Of a stretch of DNA of 32,532 nucleotides, positions 24,712-32,507 are shown in pieces; position 1 is the first letter of the stretch; each line of letters opens with the position of its first letter. The stretch is from Pedosphaera sp. Lineage in GTDB: Bacteria > Verrucomicrobiota > Verrucomicrobiia > Limisphaerales > UBA1096. Below the pieces are notes generated by a model that saw only the letters and a program-made list of their open reading frames with translations, had not been told where the DNA came from and did no database searches. The stretch lies in contig JAKUOU010000039.1 of the NCBI GenBank assembly GCA_022451065.1, positions 1 to 32,532 of the forward strand, read 5' to 3'. The position numbers were made by a program, and so were the translations under genes.

Positions 24712-26679
24712 TTGAAACCGCATCTTAACGTTTCGTTTTTTTTGCGACATTTCTTTTTCTTACTGGCGGTTGTTTCTTTTTCTTCTGTTCAAGTAACAGG
24801 AAAAGATCGATCGATAGTGACGGATGAGGATCGACAATTTTGGTCATTTCAACAGCTTCAAAAAAACGCTCCCCCTTTCGCGAGTGATCCTTGGGTACGC
24901 AGTTCGATCGATGGTTTTATTCTCCGAAAAATCCGCGAATCGAATCAAACACCTGCACCGGAGGCACCAAAGCACATTTGGCTCCGACGCGTTACGTTCG
25001 ATTTAACCGGGCTGCCTCCAACCCCTAAAGAGATTCACGAATTTTTAGCAGACGACAGTAGCAAGTCTCACGCCCGAGTTCTTGATCGATTACTCTCATC
25101 CCGGCACTACGGTGAACGATGGGCGTCACATTGGCTCGATGGAGTGCGATACGTCGAGGAAGTCGGCTACTACAATTTCACTGACCTAGGTTGGCGCTAT
25201 CGTGACTGGGTGATTCGAGCGCTAAATAATGACATGCCGTACGACCAATTCATCCACCACCAAATTGCAGGTGACTTGTTGCCGAATCCGAATGGCAGCA
25301 CTGTCTATGGCGACGGCCTGGTTGCCACTGGTTTTCTTTGCATGGGCAACTACGATGATCAGGAGTCCGACAAGGATCGACTTTATAGTGAGGTGATCGA
25401 TGACCAAATCGATGTCATCACTCGTCAATTTCTCGGGCTAACCGTTTCATGTGCGCGCTGTCATGATCACAAATTCGATCCCATTCCGACCTCCGATTAT
25501 TATGCGATGGCCGGTATTTTTATGAGCACGCGCGTGCTAGATACTCGCAGCAGGATTGGAGCCAATCGGCTCAAAATTCAGATGCTATCTAAAGAGGAAA
25601 AAAAGCATCGCAGTAAAGTGCATCGCGAGCGGATCGAACTGCAAAATCAGTTCGACGCATTCGCTGACAAAACCAATCCGGAGGCCATGGCAATAGAAAG
25701 GCGTTTGGATGCACTCAACGCTTTGCCTTTACCTCAGGACGGCGAAGCCATGGCTGCGCAGGAAGGGGCTTACTCCAACAGCCGCCTAAACCAGATAGGA
25801 GACATGCCCATTTATTTGCGTGGCGATTATCGTGCTCCGGGCAAGGTTGTACCGCGCGGTGTTCTCTCTGTTATTGCCGGCAAACATGCCCAACCGATCA
25901 GCGAGCGAACCAAGCAGTCCGGTCGCTTGGAGTTGGCCAAGTGGATTGCTGACCCGCAAAACCCGCTCACTGCCCGCGTGATGGTCAACCGTGTTTGGCA
26001 GCATCACTTTGGTGAAGGGATAGTACGAACGCCGAATAATTTTGGTGCGCTTGGCCAACGGCCCACGCACCCGAAACTACTAGACTGGCTAGCCAAGCGA
26101 TTCATCGATAGCGGTTGGTCGTTGAAAAAACTGCATCGCGAAATTCTTTTATCGGCAACCTATCGGCAGCATTCCAATGTACCGAATTCGGTTGCAGCCG
26201 ATCCCGAGAACAAATTGTTCGGGCGTTTCAATCGCCGCCGCTTGGAGGCCGAGGAAGTGCATGATGCGTTGCTGTTTGTGAGTGGTCGGCTAAAGACGCA
26301 CGAAACCCAAGGTAAAGAAGCCCGAGCAGTTTACACGCACACCGGACACCTAAAACCGTGGCGGTTTGGGCAGATTTTTGATTCGCCGGCAACCGGTACT
26401 ATTTTGGCCAAGCGCAACGAATCAACCTCAGCGCCGCAGTCGCTCTTCATGCTCAACGATGCCGCAGCAATTAAAGCCGCGCACGGATTGGAGAGTGCGC
26501 TCAATAACAAACATAAACGCAACGGAGCCAAGCTCAATACCGTGTATCACACCCTGTACACGCGATCGCCCTCAGACAATGAAGCGAAATGGGCCTTGGC
26601 ATACCTCAGGCAAACCGACAAGCCGTGGACACTGTACCACGTGCTCCTTTGCGCTAACGAATTTTTACACGTCGAATGA
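24712..26679 (+). CDS. DUF1549-DUF1553 (PSCyt2-PSD1) protein without cytochrome domain (unit B)
   Basis: A 655-residue exported protein starting at TTG 24712. No in-frame ATG fits the signal peptide, which runs from MKPHLNV through a Phe-rich hydrophobic core to VTGKD at about residue 31. DUF1549 covers about 42-270 (LRRVTFDLTGLPPTPKEI, RWASHWLDGVRY, SCARCHDHKFDPI). DUF1553 covers about 395-625 (NPLTARVMVNRVWQHHFGEG, SATYRQHS, RRLEAEEVHDALL). In contrast with unit A it lacks both the N-terminal PSCyt1 heme domain and the discoidin insert, leaving only about 120 residues between the two DUFs. Its TGA overlaps the ATG of the following DUF1501 gene. Function unknown, presumably the same type of reaction as other PSD1 proteins with heme supplied differently. 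Confidence 0.93.
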   Translation: MKPHLNVSFFLRHFFFLLAVVSFSSVQVTGKDRSIVTDEDRQFWSFQQLQKNAPPFASDPWVRSSIDGFILRKIRESNQTPAPEAPKHIWLRRVTFDLTGLPPTPKEIHEFLADDSSKSHARVLDRLLSSRHYGERWASHWLDGVRYVEEVGYYNFTDLGWRYRDWVIRALNNDMPYDQFIHHQIAGDLLPNPNGSTVYGDGLVATGFLCMGNYDDQESDKDRLYSEVIDDQIDVITRQFLGLTVSCARCHDHKFDPIPTSDYYAMAGIFMSTRVLDTRSRIGANRLKIQMLSKEEKKHRSKVHRERIELQNQFDAFADKTNPEAMAIERRLDALNALPLPQDGEAMAAQEGAYSNSRLNQIGDMPIYLRGDYRAPGKVVPRGVLSVIAGKHAQPISERTKQSGRLELAKWIADPQNPLTARVMVNRVWQHHFGEGIVRTPNNFGALGQRPTHPKLLDWLAKRFIDSGWSLKKLHREILLSATYRQHSNVPNSVAADPENKLFGRFNRRRLEAEEVHDALLFVSGRLKTHETQGKEARAVYTHTGHLKPWRFGQIFDSPATGTILAKRNESTSAPQSLFMLNDAAAIKAAHGLESALNNKHKRNGAKLNTVYHTLYTRSPSDNEAKWALAYLRQTDKPWTLYHVLLCANEFLHVE

Positions 26680-28109
26680 CACCCCACTGCAACCGAATAG
26701 AGGACGTTTCTCGCTTGAGTCGCCGTGAAGCCTTGCTCCGTGCCGGTTCCGGCTTTGGGATAGTTGCCCTGAACAGTTTGTTGAATCAGGAAATTCTCGC
26801 TTACAGTCCCGGCACAGGTGCCATTCCCCAGTTCGCTGCGAAAGCCAAGCGGATTATTTGGTTGTTCATGGGCGGTGGGGTTTCGCACGTGGACACTTTC
26901 GACCCAAAGCCGCTTCTCCAAAAGCATCACCGGAAAAAAATCCCGATCAAACTACCGTCACACCTCCGTGACGGTAGCAACAAGGTGTTGGCCTCGCCGT
27001 TCAAGTTTCAGCAGTACGGCCAGTCTGGTTTGCCGATCAGCGAACTGTTCCCGCACATGGCCAGGCATGCCGACAAGTTTTGCGTCCTGCGCTCTATGTA
27101 TTGCGACAGCATCGACCACACCGGCGCCACGCTCCAGACGTTTTGTGGTGCGGTCTCCCTGCCCCGTCCCGGCATCGGTAACTGGTTGCTTTACGGCTTG
27201 GGCACCGAGAACAACAACCTCCCTGGCTACGTCGTTATGGGTCCAGATCAACAAAGCGGCACCGCCACCTACAGCCCTCGATTTCTCCCGACTTGGACTA
27301 GCGGCACTCGGGTCAACTGGGGTTACAGACCGGATATGAACGCAGAGAACGCTATACCCAATTTAAAGAATGCCGGCAATCTCACTGCCGCCGAGCAGCA
27401 GACTCAACTGGCGCTGCTAAAAAAACTCAACGGCGCTTACGCCGCCGACCGCGTACAGACAGATCCGCTTTCTGCCCGAACACAATCCTATGAACTCGCA
27501 TTTCGCATGCAGACCGCTGCTCCGGAGGCGTTTGACATCACTGGCGAAACGGAGATTACAAAAAAAATGTACGGCCTCGACGACAGCCACAGCCAAAGTT
27601 TCGGCTATCGCTGCCTGCTGGCAAGACGCTTGGCCGAGAGGGGTGTCCGCTTCATTCAGGTCCAGTGTGGCAAGGGCGACGGACTTGACTGGGACCAACA
27701 CGGAGAACTCGAAAAGGGCCACCGCAAAAATGCTGCCGCAACCGACAAGCCGGTTGGCGCGCTTTTGTCTGACCTCGAGGCACGTGGACTGCTTAACGAT
27801 ACGCTGGTCATTTGGGGCGGTGAATTCGGCCGAACCCCCACCAGTCAGGGCACTGATGGGCGCGAGCATCATCCGCACGGCTACTCCCTCTGCCTCGCTG
27901 GGGCCGGTGTCCGCCCGGGATTCGCTTACGGAGCCACCGACGACTTCGGCTGGTACGCTACCGAGAAGAAAATGCACATCCACGATTTCCACGCGACGCT
28001 GTTGCACCTGATGGGAATCGACCACGAAAAATTGACCTTTCGGTACAGCGGACGCGACTTCCGCTTGACTGATGTGCACGGTGAAATCGCCCATGAAATC
28101 ATCTCCTAA
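26676..28109 (+). CDS. DUF1501 family protein with Tat-like signal (unit B)
   Basis: A 477-residue DUF1501 protein, translationally coupled to the DUF1549/DUF1553 gene by an ATGA overlap. The N-terminus has a twin arginine in [13 protein letters not shown] followed by a hydrophobic run, compatible with Tat export. Conserved blocks are [50 protein letters not shown] and [16 protein letters not shown]. Length and order match the family. It is the last gene of a plus-strand group with the propeller and the PSD1 protein. The DNA right after its TAA holds a transaldolase C-terminal remnant rather than a full gene. Confidence 0.95.
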   Translation: MTPHCNRIEDVSRLSRREALLRAGSGFGIVALNSLLNQEILAYSPGTGAIPQFAAKAKRIIWLFMGGGVSHVDTFDPKPLLQKHHRKKIPIKLPSHLRDGSNKVLASPFKFQQYGQSGLPISELFPHMARHADKFCVLRSMYCDSIDHTGATLQTFCGAVSLPRPGIGNWLLYGLGTENNNLPGYVVMGPDQQSGTATYSPRFLPTWTSGTRVNWGYRPDMNAENAIPNLKNAGNLTAAEQQTQLALLKKLNGAYAADRVQTDPLSARTQSYELAFRMQTAAPEAFDITGETEITKKMYGLDDSHSQSFGYRCLLARRLAERGVRFIQVQCGKGDGLDWDQHGELEKGHRKNAAATDKPVGALLSDLEARGLLNDTLVIWGGEFGRTPTSQGTDGREHHPHGYSLCLAGAGVRPGFAYGATDDFGWYATEKKMHIHDFHATLLHLMGIDHEKLTFRYSGRDFRLTDVHGEIAHEIIS

Positions 28110-28323
28110 CCCCTCTTTTCCAAGCGCTTGGGTTATATCCGTAGAAACCGCCAAGCAATGTGACTGCGAAAAAATCAATCTCGACGAAAAAACCTTTCGG
28201 TGGGAAATGAACGAGGACGCCTGCGCCACCGAGAAACTGGCTGAGGGCATTCGCCGCTTCGCCGCCGACACCGCAAAGCTCGAAACCTTTCTCGCCGAAA
28301 AACTACAGATCCAGACGGCGTAA
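28093..28323 (+). pseudogene. Transaldolase C-terminal remnant
   Basis: An open frame of 76 codons from ATG 28093 (or 82 from ATG 28072, which overlaps the DUF1501 gene). From about residue 25 it reads [20 protein letters not shown], then [20 protein letters not shown], the C-terminal helix of transaldolases, normally [13 protein letters not shown]. The catalytic barrel (about 270 residues with the Schiff-base lysine) is absent. The first ~20 codons ([14 protein letters not shown]) match nothing I know. Its TAA is directly adjacent to the stop codon of the convergent HEAT/cytochrome gene. It is best read as a broken copy left by a rearrangement; a small functional protein using this helix is less likely. 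Confidence 0.7.
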
Positions 28324-29526
28324 CTATTTTTCTTTATTCGGCAACGGTGCCTGACGGCTATCTCGCAGGTAAGCAACCAAGTCGAATAACTCGTCCTCCT
28401 TCAGCGCCAGCACCAGTCCCTCGGGCATCATAGAAAAATTCTGCGGTTCGATGGCCGCCACGTCGGCCTTGGCCAGGGTCAACACCTCGGTCGGCATAGC
28501 GATGGTGACCGATTGGCCCTCGCTGCGCCGAATAACACCCACCAAAACGCGATTGTCTTTCGTGCGTAAAATCGTCGTGCGATAGTCATTCGGTATCTCC
28601 GCGTTAGGATCCAGGATGTTAGTGAGCAGATAATCGAGGTTGCTTCGGTTGGATCCCGTGATGTCCGGTCCAATCTCTCCGCCTTCGCCGTAGAGCTTGT
28701 GGCACTGTACACAGGCACGATTGAACAACATGCGGCCACGCGACAAATCCGCAGGCTTAGCAGCATCAGCCATGAGCAGCTTTTTGTACCGTGCAATCTC
28801 CACCAGCTTCGCCGCTGGCGTGGACCGGCTCACGCCCCAGACCTGGTCTAATTGCGTATTGACGCTCTTGACTCCATGCGCGCGCAGCTGCCGTACTACG
28901 TCCGCCGGTAACTCGTTCGCCTTCACCATCCCGGCCCCCATCGCCGCCATCAGCGACTTGGCAAAACTCACGCGCGAGGCGAGCGTCGTCAGCGCGTCAC
29001 GTTTACCTGCTGTATCAAGCTCCGCAAAAACCTCAAGTATCGCCGGCGGCGTCTTCGCATCCTCAAACGACCCCAGCCCCCGTAACGCCTCACGCCGTAA
29101 CGCCGGTTGCTGCAAAAGGCTTCGCAACACCACCGGCAACTGGGTATCGCGCGCCGATACCAACGCTGACAACGCCTCACGCCTTTCGGTCAGAGACGAC
29201 TTGTCATCCTCCACCACCATCCGCAACGTCGTCAATGCCACCTTGCTCCCAAATGTCAACGAGAGTGATCGGGCTAATTGCCGCACCTCCTCATTCGGGG
29301 CATGTCCCAGTCGGGCCGCCACTGCATCCCAACCCTTTGGCGGCTTGAGGTTCCGCTGTCCCTTCAATGCCGCAGCGATACCCTTAAGAATATCCAGTTG
29401 GAATTCGGAGTCATCCGATTCCTTCAAAACCCCCACCAACGCGCCCAGCGCCTCCGCATCCTGCGCGCGCGTTGAACTTGGCTGCCACAGCGTGAGCGTG
29501 AGCAAAATGAACAACAGTCGTTTCAT
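28324..29526 (-). CDS. HEAT-repeat protein with C-terminal heme-binding (cytochrome c) domain
   Basis: A 400-residue exported protein. A Sec signal peptide (about 1-21, ending near TRAQD) is followed by helical HEAT-like repeats (about 25-250) and a cytochrome-c-type domain with heme motif CVQCH at residues 272-276 and GPDITGSNRSNLDYLLTNIL, typical of the Planctomycete/Verrucomicrobia heme-binding domain (TIGR02603-type). That domain usually ends much larger proteins with a membrane-bound dehydrogenase module. Here the N-terminal module is missing and the chain begins with a clean signal peptide. ATG 29526 overlaps the TGA of a short upstream frame (29523-29651), which suggests an original coupling to a now truncated gene. 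A methionine (Met413-like MMPEG near the end) could serve as the distal ligand; this is inferred. Confidence 0.9.
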   Translation of the reverse strand: MKRLLFILLTLTLWQPSSTRAQDAEALGALVGVLKESDDSEFQLDILKGIAAALKGQRNLKPPKGWDAVAARLGHAPNEEVRQLARSLSLTFGSKVALTTLRMVVEDDKSSLTERREALSALVSARDTQLPVVLRSLLQQPALRREALRGLGSFEDAKTPPAILEVFAELDTAGKRDALTTLASRVSFAKSLMAAMGAGMVKANELPADVVRQLRAHGVKSVNTQLDQVWGVSRSTPAAKLVEIARYKKLLMADAAKPADLSRGRMLFNRACVQCHKLYGEGGEIGPDITGSNRSNLDYLLTNILDPNAEIPNDYRTTILRTKDNRVLVGVIRRSEGQSVTIAMPTEVLTLAKADVAAIEPQNFSMMPEGLVLALKEDELFDLVAYLRDSRQAPLPNKEK

Positions 29527-29651
29527 GGCGATTCCCTTTCTGAACCCACGCTCGTAGCCATGCGGCGGGTGATGAATTGGCGCACCTTCGGGATTTTGAT
29601 CTTGGCGAGCAACTGAATGCCGGCGTCACAGGATTGGGTCAAGCGGGACAG
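29523..29651 (-). pseudogene. Truncated 3' end of a HEAT-like protein gene
   Basis: Forty-two codons are open between an in-frame TGA (29654-29652) and a TGA at 29525-29523 that overlaps the ATG of the HEAT/cytochrome gene (ATGA). The product ends DAGIQLLAKIKIPKVRQFIT followed by RRMATS, which looks like the last helical repeat of a PVC HEAT-type protein rather than random sequence. No ATG or good start is present. I read it as the 3' end of a gene that once preceded the cytochrome gene and was coupled to it. The similarity is by eye and not tested. Confidence 0.4.
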
Positions 29652-29661
29652 TCAATCAGAA

Positions 29662-29698
29662 CCCTCCCCCGCAAGACATTGCGGACAATTCGGGAGGG
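29662..29698 (-). terminator. Nested inverted repeat downstream of the DUF1080 gene
   Basis: Outer arms CCCTCCC (29662-29668) and GGGAGGG (29692-29698) are perfect complements. Inside them CCGCAA (29669-29674) pairs with TTGCGG (29679-29684) around a GACA loop, leaving a 7-nt bulge on one side. The structure starts 20 nt after the stop of the minus-strand DUF1080 gene, where a terminator would sit, but no long U-tract follows on that strand. A mobile REP-like hairpin is an alternative. Confidence 0.4.
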
Positions 29699-29718
29699 CA
29701 TGGCATAACGAGTAAAGG

Positions 29719-30369
29719 TTAGTCGAGTTCCTTGAGCTTCAGGTTGCGCCAGCGGACTTCGAAGGGGCCTTTTCTTTTACCGATGCCGTGGACTTGCAGA
29801 CCGATGAAGCCCTTTGGGTGACTTTTGAATTTCTCCTCGTGGGTCAGGTCTGAAATAAGGTTGTCGTTGATCCAAACCTTGATGTTCGCATCCTTGGCAA
29901 GCACACGGTAACTATTCCACTTACCATCCTTGAAATGCTTGTGCGGGATGAGCTTTGCCTTGGGCGTCATCCAGCCACCGGCTGCCTCACCGTAAATGTA
30001 ACCAGCCTCGGCTCCTTTTTCTCCGCTCGACTCGATTTCCACCTGCGGCCCATTCACGCGTCCCTTGAAGCCGCCTCTCGTCTGGGATCGAATCTGTACG
30101 CCGGAGTTCAGCTCATCATCCACCTTCACATCGAATCTCAGGTCAAAGTTGCCATACTCCCTGTCGGAACATAGAAACGAGTTCGGGCTACCCTCCGTGG
30201 TCTTGCCGATGATAACCTCATTCTCAATACGATAGGTCGCGGTGCCATTGCGCTGGGTCCACCCCTTAAGCGTCTTGCCGTCAAAAATGGATTTGTATGC
30301 CCTTTCCTCCGCGACGAGTGCGCTGGTTAATATGAGAGCAGACAACAGGGTCAAATAAAGCTTGTTCAC
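29719..30369 (-). CDS. DUF1080 (3-keto-disaccharide hydrolase-like) exported protein
   Basis: A 216-residue protein of the DUF1080 family (concanavalin-like lectin/glucanase fold), widely found in PVC bacteria and linked in databases to 3-keto-disaccharide hydrolase activity. The start is GTG 30369-30367, because GGAG lies about 10 nt upstream and the resulting N-terminus is a clean signal peptide (VNKLYLTLLSALILTSALVAEE). A TTG at 30405 would add 12 unneeded residues. Core motifs: SIFDGKTLKGWTQRNG, SFLCSDREYGNFDLRFDVKV, SGVQIRSQTRGGFKGRVNG, WNSYRVLAKDANIKVWIND and GFIGLQVHGIG. It lies 88 nt after the DksA-like gene on the same strand; a second, diverged DUF1080 gene is at 31048. Confidence 0.93.
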   Translation of the reverse strand: MNKLYLTLLSALILTSALVAEERAYKSIFDGKTLKGWTQRNGTATYRIENEVIIGKTTEGSPNSFLCSDREYGNFDLRFDVKVDDELNSGVQIRSQTRGGFKGRVNGPQVEIESSGEKGAEAGYIYGEAAGGWMTPKAKLIPHKHFKDGKWNSYRVLAKDANIKVWINDNLISDLTHEEKFKSHPKGFIGLQVHGIGKRKGPFEVRWRNLKLKELD

Positions 30370-30457
30370 GGGGCGACTCTCCAACACGACCCCCTCTATC
30401 GTCAACGCAGAAGTTAGAAAAATTTAGACTGTAAAATGGCTGATCGAAAATTGCCCT

Positions 30458-30787
30458 TTACGAACATAAAACACACATCATGGCATCAGGAAAAACTTCG
30501 AGCCGCTCCTCAGTAATTGCCCTTTTGCATTTGCTGCATCTCCCGTATTCCCCCCTGTCCATCCGTTTGAATGCATTTTTAATCCGCAACAACTGGTTCT
30601 CCCTGCGGCGGCGCAATTCAAGTGCCATCTGCTGGTTTTGCATCGCATCCATGCGGGATAGTCGACCAATGGATGTGTCTAATTCCACGATGTCGGCGTC
30701 ATCTCTGTTTGCCGCGAGATCAACGTTGATCTCCTCGGCCAAGTCCTGGAGACGTTTACGAAAATGCTCAATGCGCTCTGCGTTCAC
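30458..30787 (-). CDS. DksA/TraR-family zinc-finger protein
   Basis: A 109-residue protein starting at GTG 30787-30785. The N-terminal half is an alpha-helical hairpin (about 1-72, ending RRRENQLLRIKNAFKRMDRGE) with an acidic tip (NRDDADIVELDTS), and the C-terminal zinc finger has four cysteines at 84, 87, 105 and 108 (CSKCKRAITEERLEVFPDAM, then CVLC). It belongs to the DksA/TraR group that binds the secondary channel of RNA polymerase or acts as a general zinc-finger protein. It is shorter than E. coli DksA (151) and longer than TraR (73), like many PVC members. Which promoters it affects cannot be told. It stands between two DUF1080 genes on the same strand. Confidence 0.93.
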   Translation of the reverse strand: MNAERIEHFRKRLQDLAEEINVDLAANRDDADIVELDTSIGRLSRMDAMQNQQMALELRRRRENQLLRIKNAFKRMDRGEYGRCSKCKRAITEERLEVFPDAMMCVLCS

Positions 30788-31047
30788 AAAAGAATCAGTA
30801 GTGTGTTTTATGAGAAAAAGAACACAATCCGAATGTTGAGATTGGAACCCACAACCTATTCTGCCCCTCGTTTAGTATTATGGTCTTTAACAACACCATA
30901 CAGGATGCCTCATTATGACTCTATTAACGGGATTCAAAAACTTTCAAACTGGTTACAAACACCACTTGCATGTAGGCATTTAAAGAACTGCCGAGGCTGG
31001 CCGATTAAAAGCTGTTTTATTCCGACTAAGCGGAATCAAGCGACTGG
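30788..31047. other. 260-nt spacer upstream of the DksA-like gene
   Basis: No gene or remnant seen on either strand. The stretch is A/T-rich compared with its neighbours. One small perfect stem, ATTCCG/CGGAAT (31019-31036), lies 12 nt past the end of the DUF1080 gene at 31048. It lacks a T-tract, so a terminator is only possible. The promoter of the zinc-finger gene should lie here. Confidence 0.5.
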
Positions 31048-31680
31048 TTAATAATTTGGATACCTAGTGATCTCTATGTCCTTGTACCAGATTTCGCAAG
31101 CCGGCCCCCCGTGTACCTGCAGTGCAATTATACCGCTCTTGGCAATGTTGGGATCTTTCTCCATGTAATCAACAGTCTTATGGCCGTTGAGGAACAACTG
31201 AATGTGGTTCTCACGAGCGCTGATGCGATAGTCATTCCACCCCTTAAAATTGGCGATTTTGGGGATGTCCTCTACTGCCGGACCAGCGAGTACTTTTCGG
31301 CGGCGCGACTCGTCATAAAGCGCACCCCAATAATTTTGTCCTATATCCGCTTGAAAACCGATCACCTCATGGTGATTGGGAATCCGCTTGGTTCGAAACT
31401 GTATACCCGCGTTAGCATTGGGCGAACCGACAACTTTAAATTTCAACCGTAGCTCAAAATTATCGTATTCGTCCGTTGTACAGAGAAATTCGTTATTCGG
31501 AATTTTTTTGTCGAGTCGCCCAGCGACGATCGATCCATCTTCAATTCTAAAGAACTCTTTGTTGCCTTCCCAGCCATTGAACGATTTGCCATCGAAGAGA
31601 CTAATTGAGCCGGCTTGCTTGGGTACAGTGCAGCAACCTGTCATAAGAGTTGCAGCAATCAAAATAGTAATGGGTCTCAT
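31048..31680 (-). CDS. DUF1080 lipoprotein
   Basis: A 210-residue DUF1080 protein with a lipoprotein signal (MRPITILIAATLMTGCC, modified Cys at residue 16). It shares the family pattern with the 29719 protein: SLFDGKSFNGWEGN, NEFLCTTDEYDNFELRLKFK, NAGIQFRTKRIPNHHEVIG, WNDYRISARENHIQLFLNG and GIIALQVHGGP. The similarity is clear but distant, so the two are not recent duplicates. The lipid anchor would place it on a membrane, whereas the other DUF1080 protein appears soluble. ATG start at 31680. A 188-nt spacer to the ankyrin gene shows a 5-bp stem near 31705-31719 and nothing else recognisable. Confidence 0.93.
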   Translation of the reverse strand: MRPITILIAATLMTGCCTVPKQAGSISLFDGKSFNGWEGNKEFFRIEDGSIVAGRLDKKIPNNEFLCTTDEYDNFELRLKFKVVGSPNANAGIQFRTKRIPNHHEVIGFQADIGQNYWGALYDESRRRKVLAGPAVEDIPKIANFKGWNDYRISARENHIQLFLNGHKTVDYMEKDPNIAKSGIIALQVHGGPACEIWYKDIEITRYPNY

Positions 31681-31868
31681 TGGTAGTGAATACTGCCATA
31701 GTGCCTGGCCAAGCGCCAGCAGAATCAGTTTTCCAATCTCGACGCTACACTACTCAGCCACCAGAAACGCCGTCAGTGACCAACACAGGCCGGGGCTTAG
31801 TTTTTCCTTTGTGCCTACTGGAGAAGCAAGATAGCGAGCATCCGGAAAGAGCGAATCTACTTTAAATA

Positions 31869-32507
31869 CTACTTGCCGCTTTTACCGCCGTGCTGGCGAA
31901 TGAGGTTGGCGATTTCATCATTAGCAGCCCAATCTAGCGGTGTTGTGCCCCTATTAGTCGTCGCATTCACATCTGCGCCATTGGCGATTAGCAATTCGGC
32001 AATCTCCCTGGTTGTAGCAAGATGCAACGGAGTCTCTGCTGCATCATTCTTCGCATTCACATCCACGCCGTTGGTAATAAGAAGTTCAGCAATTTCCTTG
32101 TGACTGCCGTAAGCAGCACGATGCAAAGAAGCAGCCATTGTGTTTACATCCGCGCCAGCAGCTAAGTGCTGCCTGATGGCTTCGATGTTTCCTGTTTCCG
32201 CAGCTTGGGTGACTGAGATGTCTGGAGCTTTGACTGTCGACGGTTCTGGCGCTTTGACTGTCGCCGTTTCTTGTTTTGTGACTTCGGCAATCGGTTTAGT
32301 AAGTTCTACTTCTGCAGGAGGAGCTGACTGTATCGGCCGCACTTCCGCAATAGCTTCAGCGGGTTGCGCCTCTGGGAGATTCGACTGTTGCACTGGTAAT
32401 CCAGCAACAGGTTCGGCGAGTTGGACTTCTGGAGCAGACGACTCCTGTGACTTCCCGCACCCCACCAACAGGACGACTGCGATTGTTGTGATCAGCAAGT
32501 GTTTCAT
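31869..32507 (-). CDS. Ankyrin-repeat lipoprotein
   Basis: A 212-residue protein. A lipoprotein signal ends in LLVGC (Cys17). A Pro/Ala/Glu-rich linker (about 20-95) contains three imperfect copies of a ~19-residue unit (EVQLAEPVAG, EAQPAEAIAE, EVELTKPIAE), and the DNA near 32227-32268 has two copies of GCTTTGACTGTCG. The C-terminal part (about 95-212) has three to four ankyrin repeats (GNIEAIRQHLAAGADVNT, KEIAELLITNGVDVNA, REIAELLIANGADVNA). It is probably a membrane-tethered protein-binding module; no partner is indicated. The ATG at 32507 is 25 nt from the right edge, so its promoter lies mostly outside. Confidence 0.9.
   Translation of the reverse strand: MKHLLITTIAVVLLVGCGKSQESSAPEVQLAEPVAGLPVQQSNLPEAQPAEAIAEVRPIQSAPPAEVELTKPIAEVTKQETATVKAPEPSTVKAPDISVTQAAETGNIEAIRQHLAAGADVNTMAASLHRAAYGSHKEIAELLITNGVDVNAKNDAAETPLHLATTREIAELLIANGADVNATTNRGTTPLDWAANDEIANLIRQHGGKSGK

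Noticed and set aside
28120-28131. Perfect palindrome CCAAGCGCTTGG just after the unit B DUF1501 stop.
   Set aside because: It lies inside the transaldolase remnant frame and has no T-tract; with 12 bases it could be chance.
27417-28376. A 319-codon minus-strand frame.
   Set aside because: Antisense to the unit B DUF1501 gene and the transaldolase remnant, both with clear family matches.
31019-31036. Small stem ATTCCG/CGGAAT after the DUF1080 lipoprotein gene.
   Set aside because: No T-tract on either strand and only six base pairs; mentioned in the spacer entry but not called as a terminator.
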